Positions 1 through 9,699 of a DNA stretch of 51,201 bases are shown one piece after another. The translations under genes were made by a program, and so were the position numbers. The notes under the pieces were generated by a model. It saw only the letters and a list, made by a program, of their open reading frames with translations, ran no database searches and was not told where the DNA came from. Each line of letters begins with the position of its first letter. The first letter of the stretch is position 1. The stretch lies in NCBI GenBank assembly GCA_964518835.1, contig CAZFKU010000006.1, positions 1 through 51,201 on the forward strand. Direction: 5' to 3'. Source of the DNA: AB-629-J13 sp964518835. GTDB lineage: Bacteria; Fidelibacterota; Marinisomatia; Marinisomatales; AB-629-J13.

Positions 1-215
1 GCATTGTTCTATCTGAGGAACCTAAAGAAAACTCCTTTGCCCAGGCATTAGCCGGCAGAATTCAAGAAGCATGTTTCCAGTATTTAGATGCACCAGTTAC
101 TGTTATAGGGGCAGAGAATGTACCAGCTATTCCTTTGAATTCAGAATTGGAGAAAAGGTATCTGCCTAATGCGGAAAAAGTAGCAGAACTCATAGATAAT
201 CTTTTATCGTTTTAA
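1..215 (+). CDS. 2-oxoacid dehydrogenase E1 beta-like subunit, C-terminal fragment
   Basis: The reading frame is open from base 3 to the TAA at 213-215, giving about 70 residues of a gene that begins outside the window. The tail matches the transketolase C-terminal domain of branched-chain/pyruvate dehydrogenase E1 beta subunits. It has an acidic SEEP start, an alanine-rich helix, the LDAPVTVIGAENVPAIP strand-turn and the closing LEKRYLPNAEKV helix. In the family this domain helps form the E1 heterotetramer that decarboxylates a 2-oxoacid with thiamine diphosphate. The substrate and any fusion to E1 alpha cannot be judged from the fragment. Confidence 0.75.
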   Translation, partial: IVLSEEPKENSFAQALAGRIQEACFQYLDAPVTVIGAENVPAIPLNSELEKRYLPNAEKVAELIDNLLSF

Positions 216-406
216 CACAAAAAAATGCTTTCAATAATACTATTTTAACAATATAGTTTTTTGAGTATATAGTTTTTCCGTATTTTGAAGTTTCACAAAA
301 TACATTCCTTTCCAAAATCATCATAATGTTTTCACTTTTCATTTTGCAGAAAGAGAATTTAATAAATGATGAGAATGACTAAAATTGCATTAATCTTTCT
401 AAAGAT
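216..406. other. Convergent intergenic spacer
   Basis: This is 191 bases of very AT-rich sequence between the ends of the E1-like gene (+) and the GH13 gene (-). I see no convincing hairpin followed by a T-run and no ORF, so any terminator is weak or not recognisable by eye. Confidence 0.5.
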
Positions 407-2779
407 TTACTCTCCTAAAAAATACCCAAAACTATAAGGTTGTAAATGCAGGATGGTATTATTTCCTTCCAATGAAATAGGGATATCATTTTTCAATCTT
501 CTCCAACTTAATACTTGAATTGGGTTTTCAAAAGAAACGGATTGCCTCTTATCACTTTGGTTCAGTGCTACCATAATTATTTCACCAAAATATATCTTAA
601 GGTATACCCATATTGGACCATCTGCATAAACTGAATAAAAATCGCCAACAGACAAGGCAGTGTACTTTTTTCTAAAATGTGCTAAATTTGAGACTGTTTC
701 CCGCAACATAGATTCGGTGGATGTTAGCTCCTTTCCAAATTTCATTGGTCTTCGATTGTCCGGGTCTCCTGCTCCGGGAAGTCCCAATTCTTCACCGTAA
801 TACACAATTGGAATCCCTGGCATAGAAAAATTAAATGCTGAAAAATTTGCTAATTTTTGATAACTGGATAAATTTTCAATATATTCAGGTGGATTTGAAA
901 ACGCCCTTTCTGTACCATTCCCGCTGAATGTCATTTGTTTATCAGCGATTGAAATAAAACGTACTTGATCATGACTTGATGTGATAGTTCCCATTAAATT
1001 TATTGGTTGATATTTCTTTAAATTATTTTTGACCGTTTCATTCAAAAAATCCATATCTCCATCGTCAGATGCAAATACGTTTCTGGCACTAAAATAAATA
1101 TCAAAATTGAATTGGGCATCCAATTCATTTGAGTTAATGTAACTTAAAATCAATTCGTCTGAACCGAAAGTTTCACCAATTTGATAAAAATCTTTATTGG
1201 GGAAATTCTTTTTTAATTCATATGTTAACTTTCTCCAAAAAGTATGAGGAACATGTTTTACTGCATCTTGTCTAAATCCGTCCAAATTAAATTCCTCCAT
1301 CCACCATATTGCATCTGAGACTACGGCATCAATTGCGTCAGGATTTGAATAATCAAAAGATGGTAAAAATGGTTCAAACCATGTAGTAAGGCGGGTTTCT
1401 CCATCCCACCGGCGGATATTCATAGAGCCATCCGGTAATTCTACATTTCCAAACCACTCTTTATTATTTTTATAATATGGGTGATTTTCATGAACATGGT
1501 TACTAACAAAATCACTTAGGACGTTTATATTTTGTGAATGCGCACTTTGAATTAATAGTTTAAGATCCTTTTTTGAGCCAAATCTTTTATCAACTTCTCT
1601 AGAGGCTACTGGCCAATATCCATGATATCCACTATAGATTCTGTAAGGTGGATTCCATTCTTTAAATGCTCGGTTTGGTTGTGCCTGAAATGGAGACAAC
1701 CACAAAGCAGAAATTCCCAGCTCTGTAAAGTACCCATCCTCAAGTTTTTGAATAATTCCCTTTATATCTCCACCATAGAAATCAGCAAGAGGGTGTGTCC
1801 CCCCACCGATCATTTTTGTATTGGATGTATCTCCATCAAAAAATCTGTCTATCATTAAACTATAAATCGTTTTAAAATGCCAATCATCTGAATTATTCTT
1901 TAGGTTTAATGGAAACCCATTCTCAATTAATGTTTGGTTTTCCCTGATGATCCTTCCCTGACTGTCTAATCCCGTAATTCTTAAAAGACCGGTTTTGAGG
2001 TTGTTTATATTTACCGTTACATCACCATTGTCCTTAGGATCTACAACATCCGGGTGGAGAGGAGTATTGTTCCAGAATGTCATGGTGTTCATAGGCAAAA
2101 CATCATCAGACGTTAAAAAAGTAAATGTTAAATAATTTCCATGGTGACTCTTTTTAATCCATTGTCCTGCTGGTGATTCTTTAAAATCAGATAAATCTAA
2201 TACAGAATTCCAGCCTCCCATATTATTTGAAATCACGTTTTCATTTTCCGGATCTAAAATTTCTGTATTTTCAACCACAAATTTATATTCATACTTTTCC
2301 GGATTGAGATTCATTGTAATTTCAAAAATCCCATCATTATTATCGTCAATAAGAGGGTGACTCGTTCTTGACCAATCATTAAAATTTCCCATTATCGACA
2401 CAGGAATATTTAAATCTTGAGGAATATATGTAAAGGTGTGGTTTAACGCAGGTTCCACACGGACCAATAGTTTAAAAGGATCATCTCCGTAAAAACCCGG
2501 TATGAGAATTAAACCGTCAATTGAATCTTTAGGTGTAATAAATAAACTGTCGTTTAACGAATTAAATTGAAGGATGACATCTGGGTGAAATTCAATATAG
2601 ATATCTATGTCAGGATCCGATTTATATACCGATAGATCGAATCCTTTGGTTATACCTTTTTTAATTGAAAGTGTTGGGACTGTATGAAAAAACTGTTTTG
2701 GTTTTTCAATACTGCATCCAGTTATAAAAATGGAGATACAAATTAAAAGTAGTTTTCGAATGTATTCTTGATGGAACAT
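407..2779 (-). CDS. GH13 alpha-amylase / neopullulanase-like lipoprotein
   Basis: This is an exported alpha-glucan-cleaving enzyme of 790 aa. Residues 1-22 are a lipoprotein signal with lipobox ITGC, so the mature protein should start at Cys22. Around 126-180 lies a CBM48/E-set-like glycogen-binding module (GNFNDW and YEYKFVVEN). The GH13 barrel runs from about 300 to 720: DFVSNHVH (conserved region I), GFRQD with the nucleophile at D505 (II), QIGET with the acid/base at E536 (III) and SSHDQ with the transition-state Asp at D604 (IV). The SSHD in place of the usual NHD is a mild variation. It is divergent from the pullulanase-like gene across 56 bp. The subfamily resembles neopullulanase/cyclomaltodextrinase, but product specificity is not visible. 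Confidence 0.88.
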   Translation of the reverse strand: MFHQEYIRKLLLICISIFITGCSIEKPKQFFHTVPTLSIKKGITKGFDLSVYKSDPDIDIYIEFHPDVILQFNSLNDSLFITPKDSIDGLILIPGFYGDDPFKLLVRVEPALNHTFTYIPQDLNIPVSIMGNFNDWSRTSHPLIDDNNDGIFEITMNLNPEKYEYKFVVENTEILDPENENVISNNMGGWNSVLDLSDFKESPAGQWIKKSHHGNYLTFTFLTSDDVLPMNTMTFWNNTPLHPDVVDPKDNGDVTVNINNLKTGLLRITGLDSQGRIIRENQTLIENGFPLNLKNNSDDWHFKTIYSLMIDRFFDGDTSNTKMIGGGTHPLADFYGGDIKGIIQKLEDGYFTELGISALWLSPFQAQPNRAFKEWNPPYRIYSGYHGYWPVASREVDKRFGSKKDLKLLIQSAHSQNINVLSDFVSNHVHENHPYYKNNKEWFGNVELPDGSMNIRRWDGETRLTTWFEPFLPSFDYSNPDAIDAVVSDAIWWMEEFNLDGFRQDAVKHVPHTFWRKLTYELKKNFPNKDFYQIGETFGSDELILSYINSNELDAQFNFDIYFSARNVFASDDGDMDFLNETVKNNLKKYQPINLMGTITSSHDQVRFISIADKQMTFSGNGTERAFSNPPEYIENLSSYQKLANFSAFNFSMPGIPIVYYGEELGLPGAGDPDNRRPMKFGKELTSTESMLRETVSNLAHFRKKYTALSVGDFYSVYADGPIWVYLKIYFGEIIMVALNQSDKRQSVSFENPIQVLSWRRLKNDIPISLEGNNTILHLQPYSFGYFLGE

Positions 2780-2835
2780 ATCCTAAATTTAATGACGTAA
2801 TAAAAAGTTTTTCACATAAATTTCATTATATCAAA

Positions 2836-4860
2836 TTGATTGGATCAACTAAATTCCTATGCAACTCATTTTTACTTATGTGTGCGTCCTTTATCATGAC
2901 AGATTGCAGTGACAGCTATACTTTCCACCTCTCCTATGGAACTTTTGTTAAGGGGAATAAAACCACTTTCAAGTTAAAAGCTCCAAAAGCGGAAAAGGCA
3001 TTACTTGTATTGTTTGAAAATCCCAAGAATGAAAAAGGTGAAGAAATTCTCATGAAAAAATTAGCAAATGGTGATTGGACTTACACAACAACACAAGCAG
3101 GTTACGGAACTTTGTATGGCTATCGTTTGGAAGGGGATTATTTGGGAAACGATCCACAAGTAATTTTCGCTGATCCCTATTCGTTGGCTTCTGTTACTCA
3201 AAATACATATAAACATGTAGCAAAGTCTTTAATCATTGACACATCTTACAATTGGGAAAATGATAGTTGGATGAAAATTGATCCTCGAGATCTTATCATT
3301 TATGAATTGCATATTCGAGATATGACCTCTCATCCCAGTTCAGGCTCAAAAAACCCCGGTACTTATTTGGGTCTTATTGACCCTAATCAAATAGGTGGAA
3401 TTACCCACTTGAAAAATATGGGAGTAAATGCAGTCCAGATACTACCAGTTCAGGATTTTGCCAATTTTGAAGTTCCATACAAAAACAAATCAGCGGACGT
3501 TTTCAATACTTGGAATCCTTATGCCAAAAATCATTGGGGTTACATGACCACTTTCTTTTTTGCTCCTGAAACTTATTATGCCAGTGATGGCACCAATGAA
3601 CCAGGGGAATGGAATGGAACGGACGGTAGGGCAGTCCGGGAGTTCAAGGACATGGTGAAAGCCTTCCATCGGGAAGGAATAGCCGTGATAATGGACGTGG
3701 TGTACAATCATGTATCGAATTACGACTACCATCCTCTGAAATACATTGACCGGGAAATGTACTTTCGTCTGAAAGAAGATGGTAGTTATTTATCAAAAAG
3801 CGGCTGTGGAAACGATACCAGATCTGAAGATCCTTCCATGAGTCAATTGATTCTGGAAAGTGTAATATACTGGATGACAGAATATCACATTGACGGATTC
3901 CGGTTTGACCTTGGTAATCTTATTGATGCAGAAACACGTCAGCGAATTATTGATGAATTACGTCAGATTAACCCAGACGTCATAATTCTGGCTGAACCCT
4001 GGGGAGATGGATATGACCCTAAGGGATTTTCAAAAATGGGTTGGGCTTCCTTCAATGACAAATTCAGGGATGGGTTGAAAGGTAGTATTTTTGATTTGAA
4101 GGATAAGGGGTTTCTACTGGGAACCTGGGAAAAAAATGAAAATGTCGAGACAATAAAACGTTACATTTTAGGGTCCAGAAAAGACTACGGTGGTCAATAC
4201 CTGACTCCTGCTCATAGTGTAAATTATCTGGAATGTCATGACAACCATACCTTTGGAGACAGGCTTCGGATCACGGGTGAATTCATTGAAGAACATGAAG
4301 TCATCTCTGATATGTCGTCTCATGTAATTGTCACGGGAAAATTACTGGACATGAATAAATTGGGTGCACTGTTTCTTTTTACCAGTCAGGGTATTGTGTT
4401 CATACATGAAGGACAGGAATGGGCAAGAAGTAAAATCATTGCTGAAACACACATCCCAGATAAAAAGATTGGACAAATTGATCACAATTCTTACGAGAAA
4501 GATAACGAAACCAACTGGCTCAACTGGGACGAAAAGGAGATGAATAAGAATCTGGTGGACTATTACAAAGGATTAATCCAAATCAGGCAAAGTTATCCTG
4601 AATTCCGGCATAGCAATCCGGAGGATTATGAGTTTATTGAATTAGATAATAAAATCGCAGTAGCATATACTTTGAATAAAAATATTTTTGTTGCAATGAA
4701 TGGAGACTACAAAAAATCTTTAAAACTCAATTTACCGAAAGGAGAATGGCATGTCCTTGCAGATGGCGAAAGAATTGATCTTGAAGGCGAACGAACACTT
4801 TTCGAAATAGTATCTTTACCTCCAACAAGCGGGATTATTCTTATAAAAAAGGGAAATTAG
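2836..4860 (+). CDS. Type I pullulanase-like GH13 debranching enzyme
   Basis: This is an alpha-1,6-cleaving GH13 enzyme (674 aa with the TTG start used here). An N-terminal E-set/CBM48 region (about 30-135) precedes the barrel. The pullulanase signature YNWGYxP is represented by KNHWGYM near 232-237, after NTWNPY. Catalytic regions are VVYNHV (I), DGFRFD with nucleophile D358 (II), ILAEPW with acid/base E387 (III) and ECHDNH with D469 (IV). The start is uncertain: the TTG gives a hydrophobic N-terminus (residues 7-21) ending in a poor lipobox (MTDC24), while the next ATG at 2878 would truncate it. The TTG looks more likely for an exported protein. It ends 11 bp before the convergent GT4 gene. 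Confidence 0.85.
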   Translation: MIGSTKFLCNSFLLMCASFIMTDCSDSYTFHLSYGTFVKGNKTTFKLKAPKAEKALLVLFENPKNEKGEEILMKKLANGDWTYTTTQAGYGTLYGYRLEGDYLGNDPQVIFADPYSLASVTQNTYKHVAKSLIIDTSYNWENDSWMKIDPRDLIIYELHIRDMTSHPSSGSKNPGTYLGLIDPNQIGGITHLKNMGVNAVQILPVQDFANFEVPYKNKSADVFNTWNPYAKNHWGYMTTFFFAPETYYASDGTNEPGEWNGTDGRAVREFKDMVKAFHREGIAVIMDVVYNHVSNYDYHPLKYIDREMYFRLKEDGSYLSKSGCGNDTRSEDPSMSQLILESVIYWMTEYHIDGFRFDLGNLIDAETRQRIIDELRQINPDVIILAEPWGDGYDPKGFSKMGWASFNDKFRDGLKGSIFDLKDKGFLLGTWEKNENVETIKRYILGSRKDYGGQYLTPAHSVNYLECHDNHTFGDRLRITGEFIEEHEVISDMSSHVIVTGKLLDMNKLGALFLFTSQGIVFIHEGQEWARSKIIAETHIPDKKIGQIDHNSYEKDNETNWLNWDEKEMNKNLVDYYKGLIQIRQSYPEFRHSNPEDYEFIELDNKIAVAYTLNKNIFVAMNGDYKKSLKLNLPKGEWHVLADGERIDLEGERTLFEIVSLPPTSGIILIKKGN

Positions 4861-4871
4861 TACAATCCAAA

Positions 4872-6047
4872 CTAATTCCCATAAGACTTCTCCCCTGTGG
4901 TCTTAATTTTATGACTGGGATCCAATTGTTGAACTGAACGGGGTTTAGTTTCAATTAAAAGTTTTTTCCATGCCTCTTTTATCACCTCCGGTCGAAATTC
5001 ATCTAACGCAGTTCGGGCATTTTCTGCCATTGTTTGTCTTTCCTCAGGAGTTGATTTCCAAAAAATGTTCACGGCTTTTAAAAAATTATCTTTATCTTTT
5101 TCAAAATCCATATCCACTTCATACTCAAAAATAGAATCTTTGACTGAAATCGCTATTTCAGACGGTCCGCCAATATTCTGAACGATTGCAGGTACTCTCC
5201 GGTCTAACGTTTCACACATAGTATATCCAAAAGGTTCGTAAATACCGGTGATGCAATTTGCCCCAATGCTGTTCCAATAGAAATTCACTGTCTCCTTATT
5301 GGAACTGAATGGAATAATGACCAATTGCTCCGGATGTTTTCTCCCCATTTCATCCCAAAACGGATTCCCGCTTTGTGCCCTGTAATCCACGCCCATATTA
5401 AAAACCCGTACGTCTTTACGTTTCGAACGTTCTATTGCTTCAATAGGGAGGTCAGGTCTTTTCCTTGGAACATGACGACCGATATATCCAATATCATTGG
5501 ATGCATAATTGGGTCTCCATGGTGATGAATCAAATTTGGGTGTGTAACTGTTGTAAATCACCTTAGGATTAGCCGCATATTTATCATATCCAAATGACTT
5601 ATAATGTTCAAGTTCAGAATTACTGATGAGCACCACTACATCCGAATATTGGAATGTTATTTCCTGCTCAAAGAAATTTTTTGTAATGGGACCACCCATA
5701 TTGGTCAGGTGTTCCATACGAATCAGTGAATGACAGACAGTAATGAGAAGCCGGTCTGAAAATAGTTCCTTAATTGTTTTTGTCGTATCAAAGGCAACCC
5801 ACAAATTATTGATACAGGCATCAAAATCAGAAAATGCGGAGGAAATATCATCGGGTCCATGGATAATCCGAATCCCCGGGTAACGAATTGGAAAATCTTC
5901 AGGCGGTTCATCAAGTTGAGCAAGAAACACAGGGATAATTTCAATATCCGGATCATTCTTAAAAATTTCTATAAAATTAAGAATCCATGTAGCCACTCCT
6001 CCATAGACGATTGGAGGCATTTCATTTGTGAGTAAGGCAACTTTCAT
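4872..6047 (-). CDS. GT4 family glycosyltransferase (glycogen-synthase-like context)
   Basis: This is a GT-B fold retaining glycosyltransferase of 391 aa. The N-terminus MKVALLTNEMPP with GGVATW is the usual GT4 acceptor-domain loop. The C-terminal domain has IGYIGRHVPRKRPD and the EX7E motif from E271 to E279 (EPFGYTMCE), which contacts the nucleotide-sugar donor. Position among amylases, phosphorylase and MalQ suggests a role in alpha-glucan or oligosaccharide synthesis, but GT4 covers many sugars and nothing here fixes donor or acceptor. A hairpin-forming 233-bp leader lies upstream, so it may be transcribed separately from the mal genes. Confidence 0.75.
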   Translation of the reverse strand: MKVALLTNEMPPIVYGGVATWILNFIEIFKNDPDIEIIPVFLAQLDEPPEDFPIRYPGIRIIHGPDDISSAFSDFDACINNLWVAFDTTKTIKELFSDRLLITVCHSLIRMEHLTNMGGPITKNFFEQEITFQYSDVVVLISNSELEHYKSFGYDKYAANPKVIYNSYTPKFDSSPWRPNYASNDIGYIGRHVPRKRPDLPIEAIERSKRKDVRVFNMGVDYRAQSGNPFWDEMGRKHPEQLVIIPFSSNKETVNFYWNSIGANCITGIYEPFGYTMCETLDRRVPAIVQNIGGPSEIAISVKDSIFEYEVDMDFEKDKDNFLKAVNIFWKSTPEERQTMAENARTALDEFRPEVIKEAWKKLLIETKPRSVQQLDPSHKIKTTGEKSYGN

Positions 6048-6116
6048 TTAATTAATGCAATTGATAATCAAAAATAAAATTAATTCGTGGAAAATTTATA
6101 AGGGAGTTTAAATAAA

Positions 6117-6186
6117 ATGGGAGCCAGAGCTGGTAAGAGGATTGTGTAGTGAATTATCTTAAACCAAGGAGAGCTCTGACTCCCAT
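6117..6186 (-). terminator. Long hairpin between the T9SS protein and GT4 genes (terminator or leader structure)
   Basis: The arms at 6117-6131 and 6172-6186 are 15-nt inverted repeats with one difference. In minus-strand RNA that difference becomes a G-U wobble, so all 15 positions can pair; in plus-strand RNA it is a C-A mismatch. Shorter inner pairings (6132-6138 with 6157-6165, bulged) extend the stem. On the minus strand the stem is followed by TTTTATTT. It could terminate the upstream T9SS-protein transcript or act as a 5' leader structure for the GT4 gene, which starts 69 bases further on. Confidence 0.5.
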
Positions 6187-6280
6187 ACAAAGTTACATCA
6201 ACTTTTTACATGTTGTCTGTGACGTAGAGCACATAAGAGCATTTTTTTTTAAAACCCGGTAGCGCTAACTTATTTTCCGC

Positions 6281-7636
6281 TTATTTCAGATAGATAATTT
6301 TACGTGTTACCTGATACTCCGCTGAAATCATCCTGCAGAAATATACCCCGGCAGATAATTCATGGGGTGCCCAATCAAGTTCATAAGAGCCTGCTGAATG
6401 GTAGTCATTTATAAGAGACCTTACGACATTTCCATTCATGTCAACAATGTCCACTTGTACGATACCATCAACATCTGATGCATAAGAAATTGATGCAACC
6501 GGATTAAACGGGTTCGGATATACTTTCAATAACCGAAAATCCCTAAGAATCCCTGTTTCCGGATCTGCCCAAAGGGGAGTTGCGTTTACCATTTTATCCG
6601 TGTGGCGGGTCACCGGCTCTCCGTGTTCTGGATTTCCGGTTACATCGCTCAGTACATAAAAATATTTTGTGCCGGGGATAACTTCTTTGTCTGTGTAGGA
6701 ATAATCCGTACGGTAGGTAACACTTCCCTGACCTTGAAGCTCAGGAACGAACCGATAATCGGCAATAGTTTCAAAACCGGAATTTGGGCTAAGTGAACGA
6801 TCAAGCAGAAACCCTAAATTGTCAATTTCAGATTCTGTAACCCAACTCAATTGTGTGGCACCTTTCAGCGGAATGGCAGTGAAAGAGGTGAGCTCAACGG
6901 GAAGAGATAAATCAGTCGTTTGTATTTCGTACAAGTTTGATGTCCCTGTTAATTGAACAGCTACATTGTACGTGCCTGTTGGTATACTATCCCATTCAAT
7001 CCAATGATCTTGATCATTAGCGATATACCCAGTACCATCGTGCACCCAAGTATCAACTATTGCAACTTTAAAACCACCACTTTGATCAAAATTAGAAGCT
7101 ACATAACCATTTGGTAAAAATCTAAATTGCCATTTTTGACTACTGGTAGAAACAGTAAATGCCGAATTTAATAGCCAATTTGCACCACTTTGTGTAAGTG
7201 TATAATCAGTTGTACCCGGGGACCCATCTACATCGTGTTTTACACGACATTCAAAATCTTTAATATGTTCAAGTGTCCAAAAATCACTGTTATCACCGTT
7301 AAAAGCTATTAAATAATAATCCCCACTTGTAATTCCAGAACTTATTGTTGCATTACCTTCAGAACTGCCTACATTACCGTACCAATATGATATACCATTG
7401 TTTGTACTTGATGTAACTCCATCGTCACCATACCAACCACTTCCTCCATCATTAAACTTAAATTCCAAATATGTGCCCGTAGCTTTAAAATATGCTGAAC
7501 GTTTATTCCCATTAGTTTGTAGGGTCGCGATGGTCACCCAAGAACCACCATCAGACCACCTCCCCTGTATTGTCCAAGCAGAAATAATATTTACTAAAAG
7601 TAATAGTAATAACATTTTAATAAAGTTTTTCTTCAT
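6281..7636 (-). CDS. Secreted protein with T9SS C-terminal sorting domain
   Basis: This 451-aa protein has a Sec signal peptide (MKKNF then a leucine run, residues 1-20). It carries glycine/tryptophan-rich beta segments at about 20-245 that look like repeated carbohydrate-binding or SusE-like modules, though I cannot name the family. A fibronectin-like segment at 247-345 follows. The C-terminal ~80 residues are a type A Por sorting domain: YPNPFNP, then VDIVDMNGNVV, then SAGVYFCRMIS. The T9SS would move it across the outer membrane and remove the tail. AGGAG sits 8 nt before the ATG. Its place just downstream of malK suggests surface glucan binding, which is inference. Confidence 0.75.
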   Translation of the reverse strand: MKKNFIKMLLLLLLVNIISAWTIQGRWSDGGSWVTIATLQTNGNKRSAYFKATGTYLEFKFNDGGSGWYGDDGVTSSTNNGISYWYGNVGSSEGNATISSGITSGDYYLIAFNGDNSDFWTLEHIKDFECRVKHDVDGSPGTTDYTLTQSGANWLLNSAFTVSTSSQKWQFRFLPNGYVASNFDQSGGFKVAIVDTWVHDGTGYIANDQDHWIEWDSIPTGTYNVAVQLTGTSNLYEIQTTDLSLPVELTSFTAIPLKGATQLSWVTESEIDNLGFLLDRSLSPNSGFETIADYRFVPELQGQGSVTYRTDYSYTDKEVIPGTKYFYVLSDVTGNPEHGEPVTRHTDKMVNATPLWADPETGILRDFRLLKVYPNPFNPVASISYASDVDGIVQVDIVDMNGNVVRSLINDYHSAGSYELDWAPHELSAGVYFCRMISAEYQVTRKIIYLK

Positions 7637-7756
7637 ATTAATAGTCTCCTAAACCTTTTTAACAAGATAATTTGTTAATTTAACTAATTCCATCGGCAAA
7701 AAGATAATAATAAACTTATTTTTTACAAAACAAAATATTTTGAGATTAAAAGAAAA

Positions 7757-8863
7757 CTAAAAAAGGTTTATCCTTTCTTTTGTTTCCCTATTAAAAAAAT
7801 GGAGTGAATTCACATCAGCGATTAGGTCAATGGAATCACCGGAGTGGATTGTTCTCCCCGTTTTTAAGGATGCTGATAAATGTGTATATCCGGAATGGGA
7901 ATGTACCAGCGCCACCGAACCCAGGTTTTCCACTAAATCCACTGTGCATTTAATAGTATTCTCCGGGTCTTTGAGTTCTGCAAAATAATTATCATGTAAA
8001 TCTTCAGGCCTTATTCCCAAAATTACCTGCTTATCCAAATCTTTGAACAATGCAATGTTCTTCATTTTGTCCAAATTTATTTTCACACCGTCACTTTTAA
8101 AAAAAGTGCTTCCATTTTCCGTACACACTTCTCCATCAATTAAATTAATGGAGGGCATTCCGATGAAAGTGGAAACAAAGGTGTTTGCCGGTTTATTATA
8201 TAATTCTTCCGGTGTTCCAATTTGTTCAATGTTTCCATCATTCATAAGACAGATCCGGTCGGCCATGGTCATGGCCTCTGTCTGATCGTGAGTCACATAA
8301 ATCATTGTTGTGCCCAGTTGGGTGTGGAGCTTTTTGATCTCCAGCCTCATTTCCTGCCTGAGTTTTGCATCCAAATTGGAAAGAGGTTCATCGAAGAGAA
8401 AAACTTTTGGTTTTCGGACCAGCGCTCTGCCAAGTGCAACCCGTTGTCGTTGTCCACCGGATAATTCTTTAGGCTTTCTGTCTAAAAGTTCACCGATTTT
8501 CAACATCTCAGCCGATTCCATTACCCGTTTTTCAATTTCAGAAATGCTCCTTTTCCGTATTCTCTGGCTGAACGCCAGATTTTCATAAACCGTCATGGTG
8601 GGATACAGCGCATAATTTTGAAAAACCATTGCAACCCCCCTTTTTGCCGGATCTGTATCGTTTTTCCTTTCTCCATCTATGATCACATCACCATTATCCG
8701 GTGTTTCAAGTCCGGCGATGATCCGCAATAAAGTGGACTTTCCGCACCCGGATGGTCCAACGATTACCATAAATTCTCCGGAGTTCGCCTCCAGATCAAT
8801 TCCTTTCAAAATAGTATTATCCCCGAACGATTTTGAAACAGACTTTAATGAAACACTTGCCAT
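7757..8863 (-). CDS. malK: Maltodextrin ABC transporter ATP-binding protein (MalK/UgpC type)
   Basis: This is the ATPase of the sugar importer, 368 aa. The ATG at 8863 is chosen because AAAGGA lies just upstream and the extended frame would run into malG. It has Walker A GPSGCGKST, the ABC signature LSGGQRQRVALGRAL, Walker B FLFDEPLSNLDA and the switch histidine in YVTHDQTEAM. A C-terminal TOBE/OB regulatory domain (about 240-368, including GIRPEDL) is typical of CUT1 sugar transporters. The start lies 2 bp after the malG stop, so the two are probably translationally coupled. The actual substrate is inferred from the neighbours. Confidence 0.92.
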   Translation of the reverse strand: MASVSLKSVSKSFGDNTILKGIDLEANSGEFMVIVGPSGCGKSTLLRIIAGLETPDNGDVIIDGERKNDTDPAKRGVAMVFQNYALYPTMTVYENLAFSQRIRKRSISEIEKRVMESAEMLKIGELLDRKPKELSGGQRQRVALGRALVRKPKVFLFDEPLSNLDAKLRQEMRLEIKKLHTQLGTTMIYVTHDQTEAMTMADRICLMNDGNIEQIGTPEELYNKPANTFVSTFIGMPSINLIDGEVCTENGSTFFKSDGVKINLDKMKNIALFKDLDKQVILGIRPEDLHDNYFAELKDPENTIKCTVDLVENLGSVALVHSHSGYTHLSASLKTGRTIHSGDSIDLIADVNSLHFFNRETKERINLF

Positions 8864-8865
8864 AT

Positions 8866-9693
8866 TTATCCTTTTACGCTTCCTACAGTCAATCCGGATA
8901 CTAAAAATCTGGAAAGTGAAATAAATAAAATTGTCACTGGAATGCTTACCACCACAGCACCGGCGGCATACAATCCCCATTGGGTTGCCAAACTTGCCTG
9001 AAATGATTTTAACCCCAGCGGAAGTGTATATAATCCCGGGTCCTGTAACACAATGGCAGCCACCACATATTCACTCCAGCTTGCCATAAAACTGAACAGC
9101 GCAGTGATGACCAAAGCCGGAGCAGATACAGGAAGGATCACTTTTATAAAAGCTGAAAACCTGCTGCATCCATCCATTCGGGCGGCTTCTTCCAATGCAC
9201 CGGGGATTGTATCATAAAATCCCTTCATTTGCCAAATGCAAAATGGAAGAGCTGTTGAAGAGTAAATGACTATTAAACCCAGATAGGAATTTATAAGTCC
9301 CAACTTTGCTAATAAAATAAAGAACGGCAGAAGAAGCATTGTAGCAGGAAACATTTGTGTCATGAGTATTGAGGACAACACTGCTCTTTTTCCCATAAAA
9401 TTAAATCTTGAAAGCGCATATCCCGATGTTGATGCCAGTACAACTCCTGTGGCTGTAACAACAAAACTTACCAGAAATGAATTTTTCATCCAGACAAGAA
9501 AATCAGTTTCGAGAAACAGGGTAACATAAGATCTGAAACTGGATTCCGATGTCCACAAGGCCAGTGAACGGGATTGAAATGCATCATCAATCCGTAAAGA
9601 AACTCCAATTATATTTAAAGCAGGATACAAGATTGCGAAGGTAAATAAAACCAGAAATGAAAAAATTAAAAGTGTTTCAATTTTTATTGACAT
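8866..9693 (-). CDS. malG: Sugar ABC transporter permease (MalG type)
   Basis: This is the second membrane subunit of the importer: 275 aa with about six transmembrane helices, starting at 8-28. The EAA loop that docks on the ATPase is at about 168-188 (LEEAARMDGCSR followed by LPVSAP). The protein ends VKG, close to the usual MalG C-terminus. It lies between the MalE-MalF fusion (6 bp gap) and malK (2 bp gap), forming a compact CUT1 transporter unit. Confidence 0.9.
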   Translation of the reverse strand: MSIKIETLLIFSFLVLFTFAILYPALNIIGVSLRIDDAFQSRSLALWTSESSFRSYVTLFLETDFLVWMKNSFLVSFVVTATGVVLASTSGYALSRFNFMGKRAVLSSILMTQMFPATMLLLPFFILLAKLGLINSYLGLIVIYSSTALPFCIWQMKGFYDTIPGALEEAARMDGCSRFSAFIKVILPVSAPALVITALFSFMASWSEYVVAAIVLQDPGLYTLPLGLKSFQASLATQWGLYAAGAVVVSIPVTILFISLSRFLVSGLTVGSVKG

Positions 9694-9699
9694 GGTGCT

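Noticed and set aside
6117..6186. Insertion sequence or MITE remnant
   Set aside because: The inverted arms have no flanking target duplication and no transposase; wobble pairing on one strand points to an RNA structure instead.
8864..8980. Longer malK start at 8980
   Set aside because: The extra 39 residues have no family match and would overlap malG; the ATG at 8863 has a good Shine-Dalgarno and the right N-terminus.
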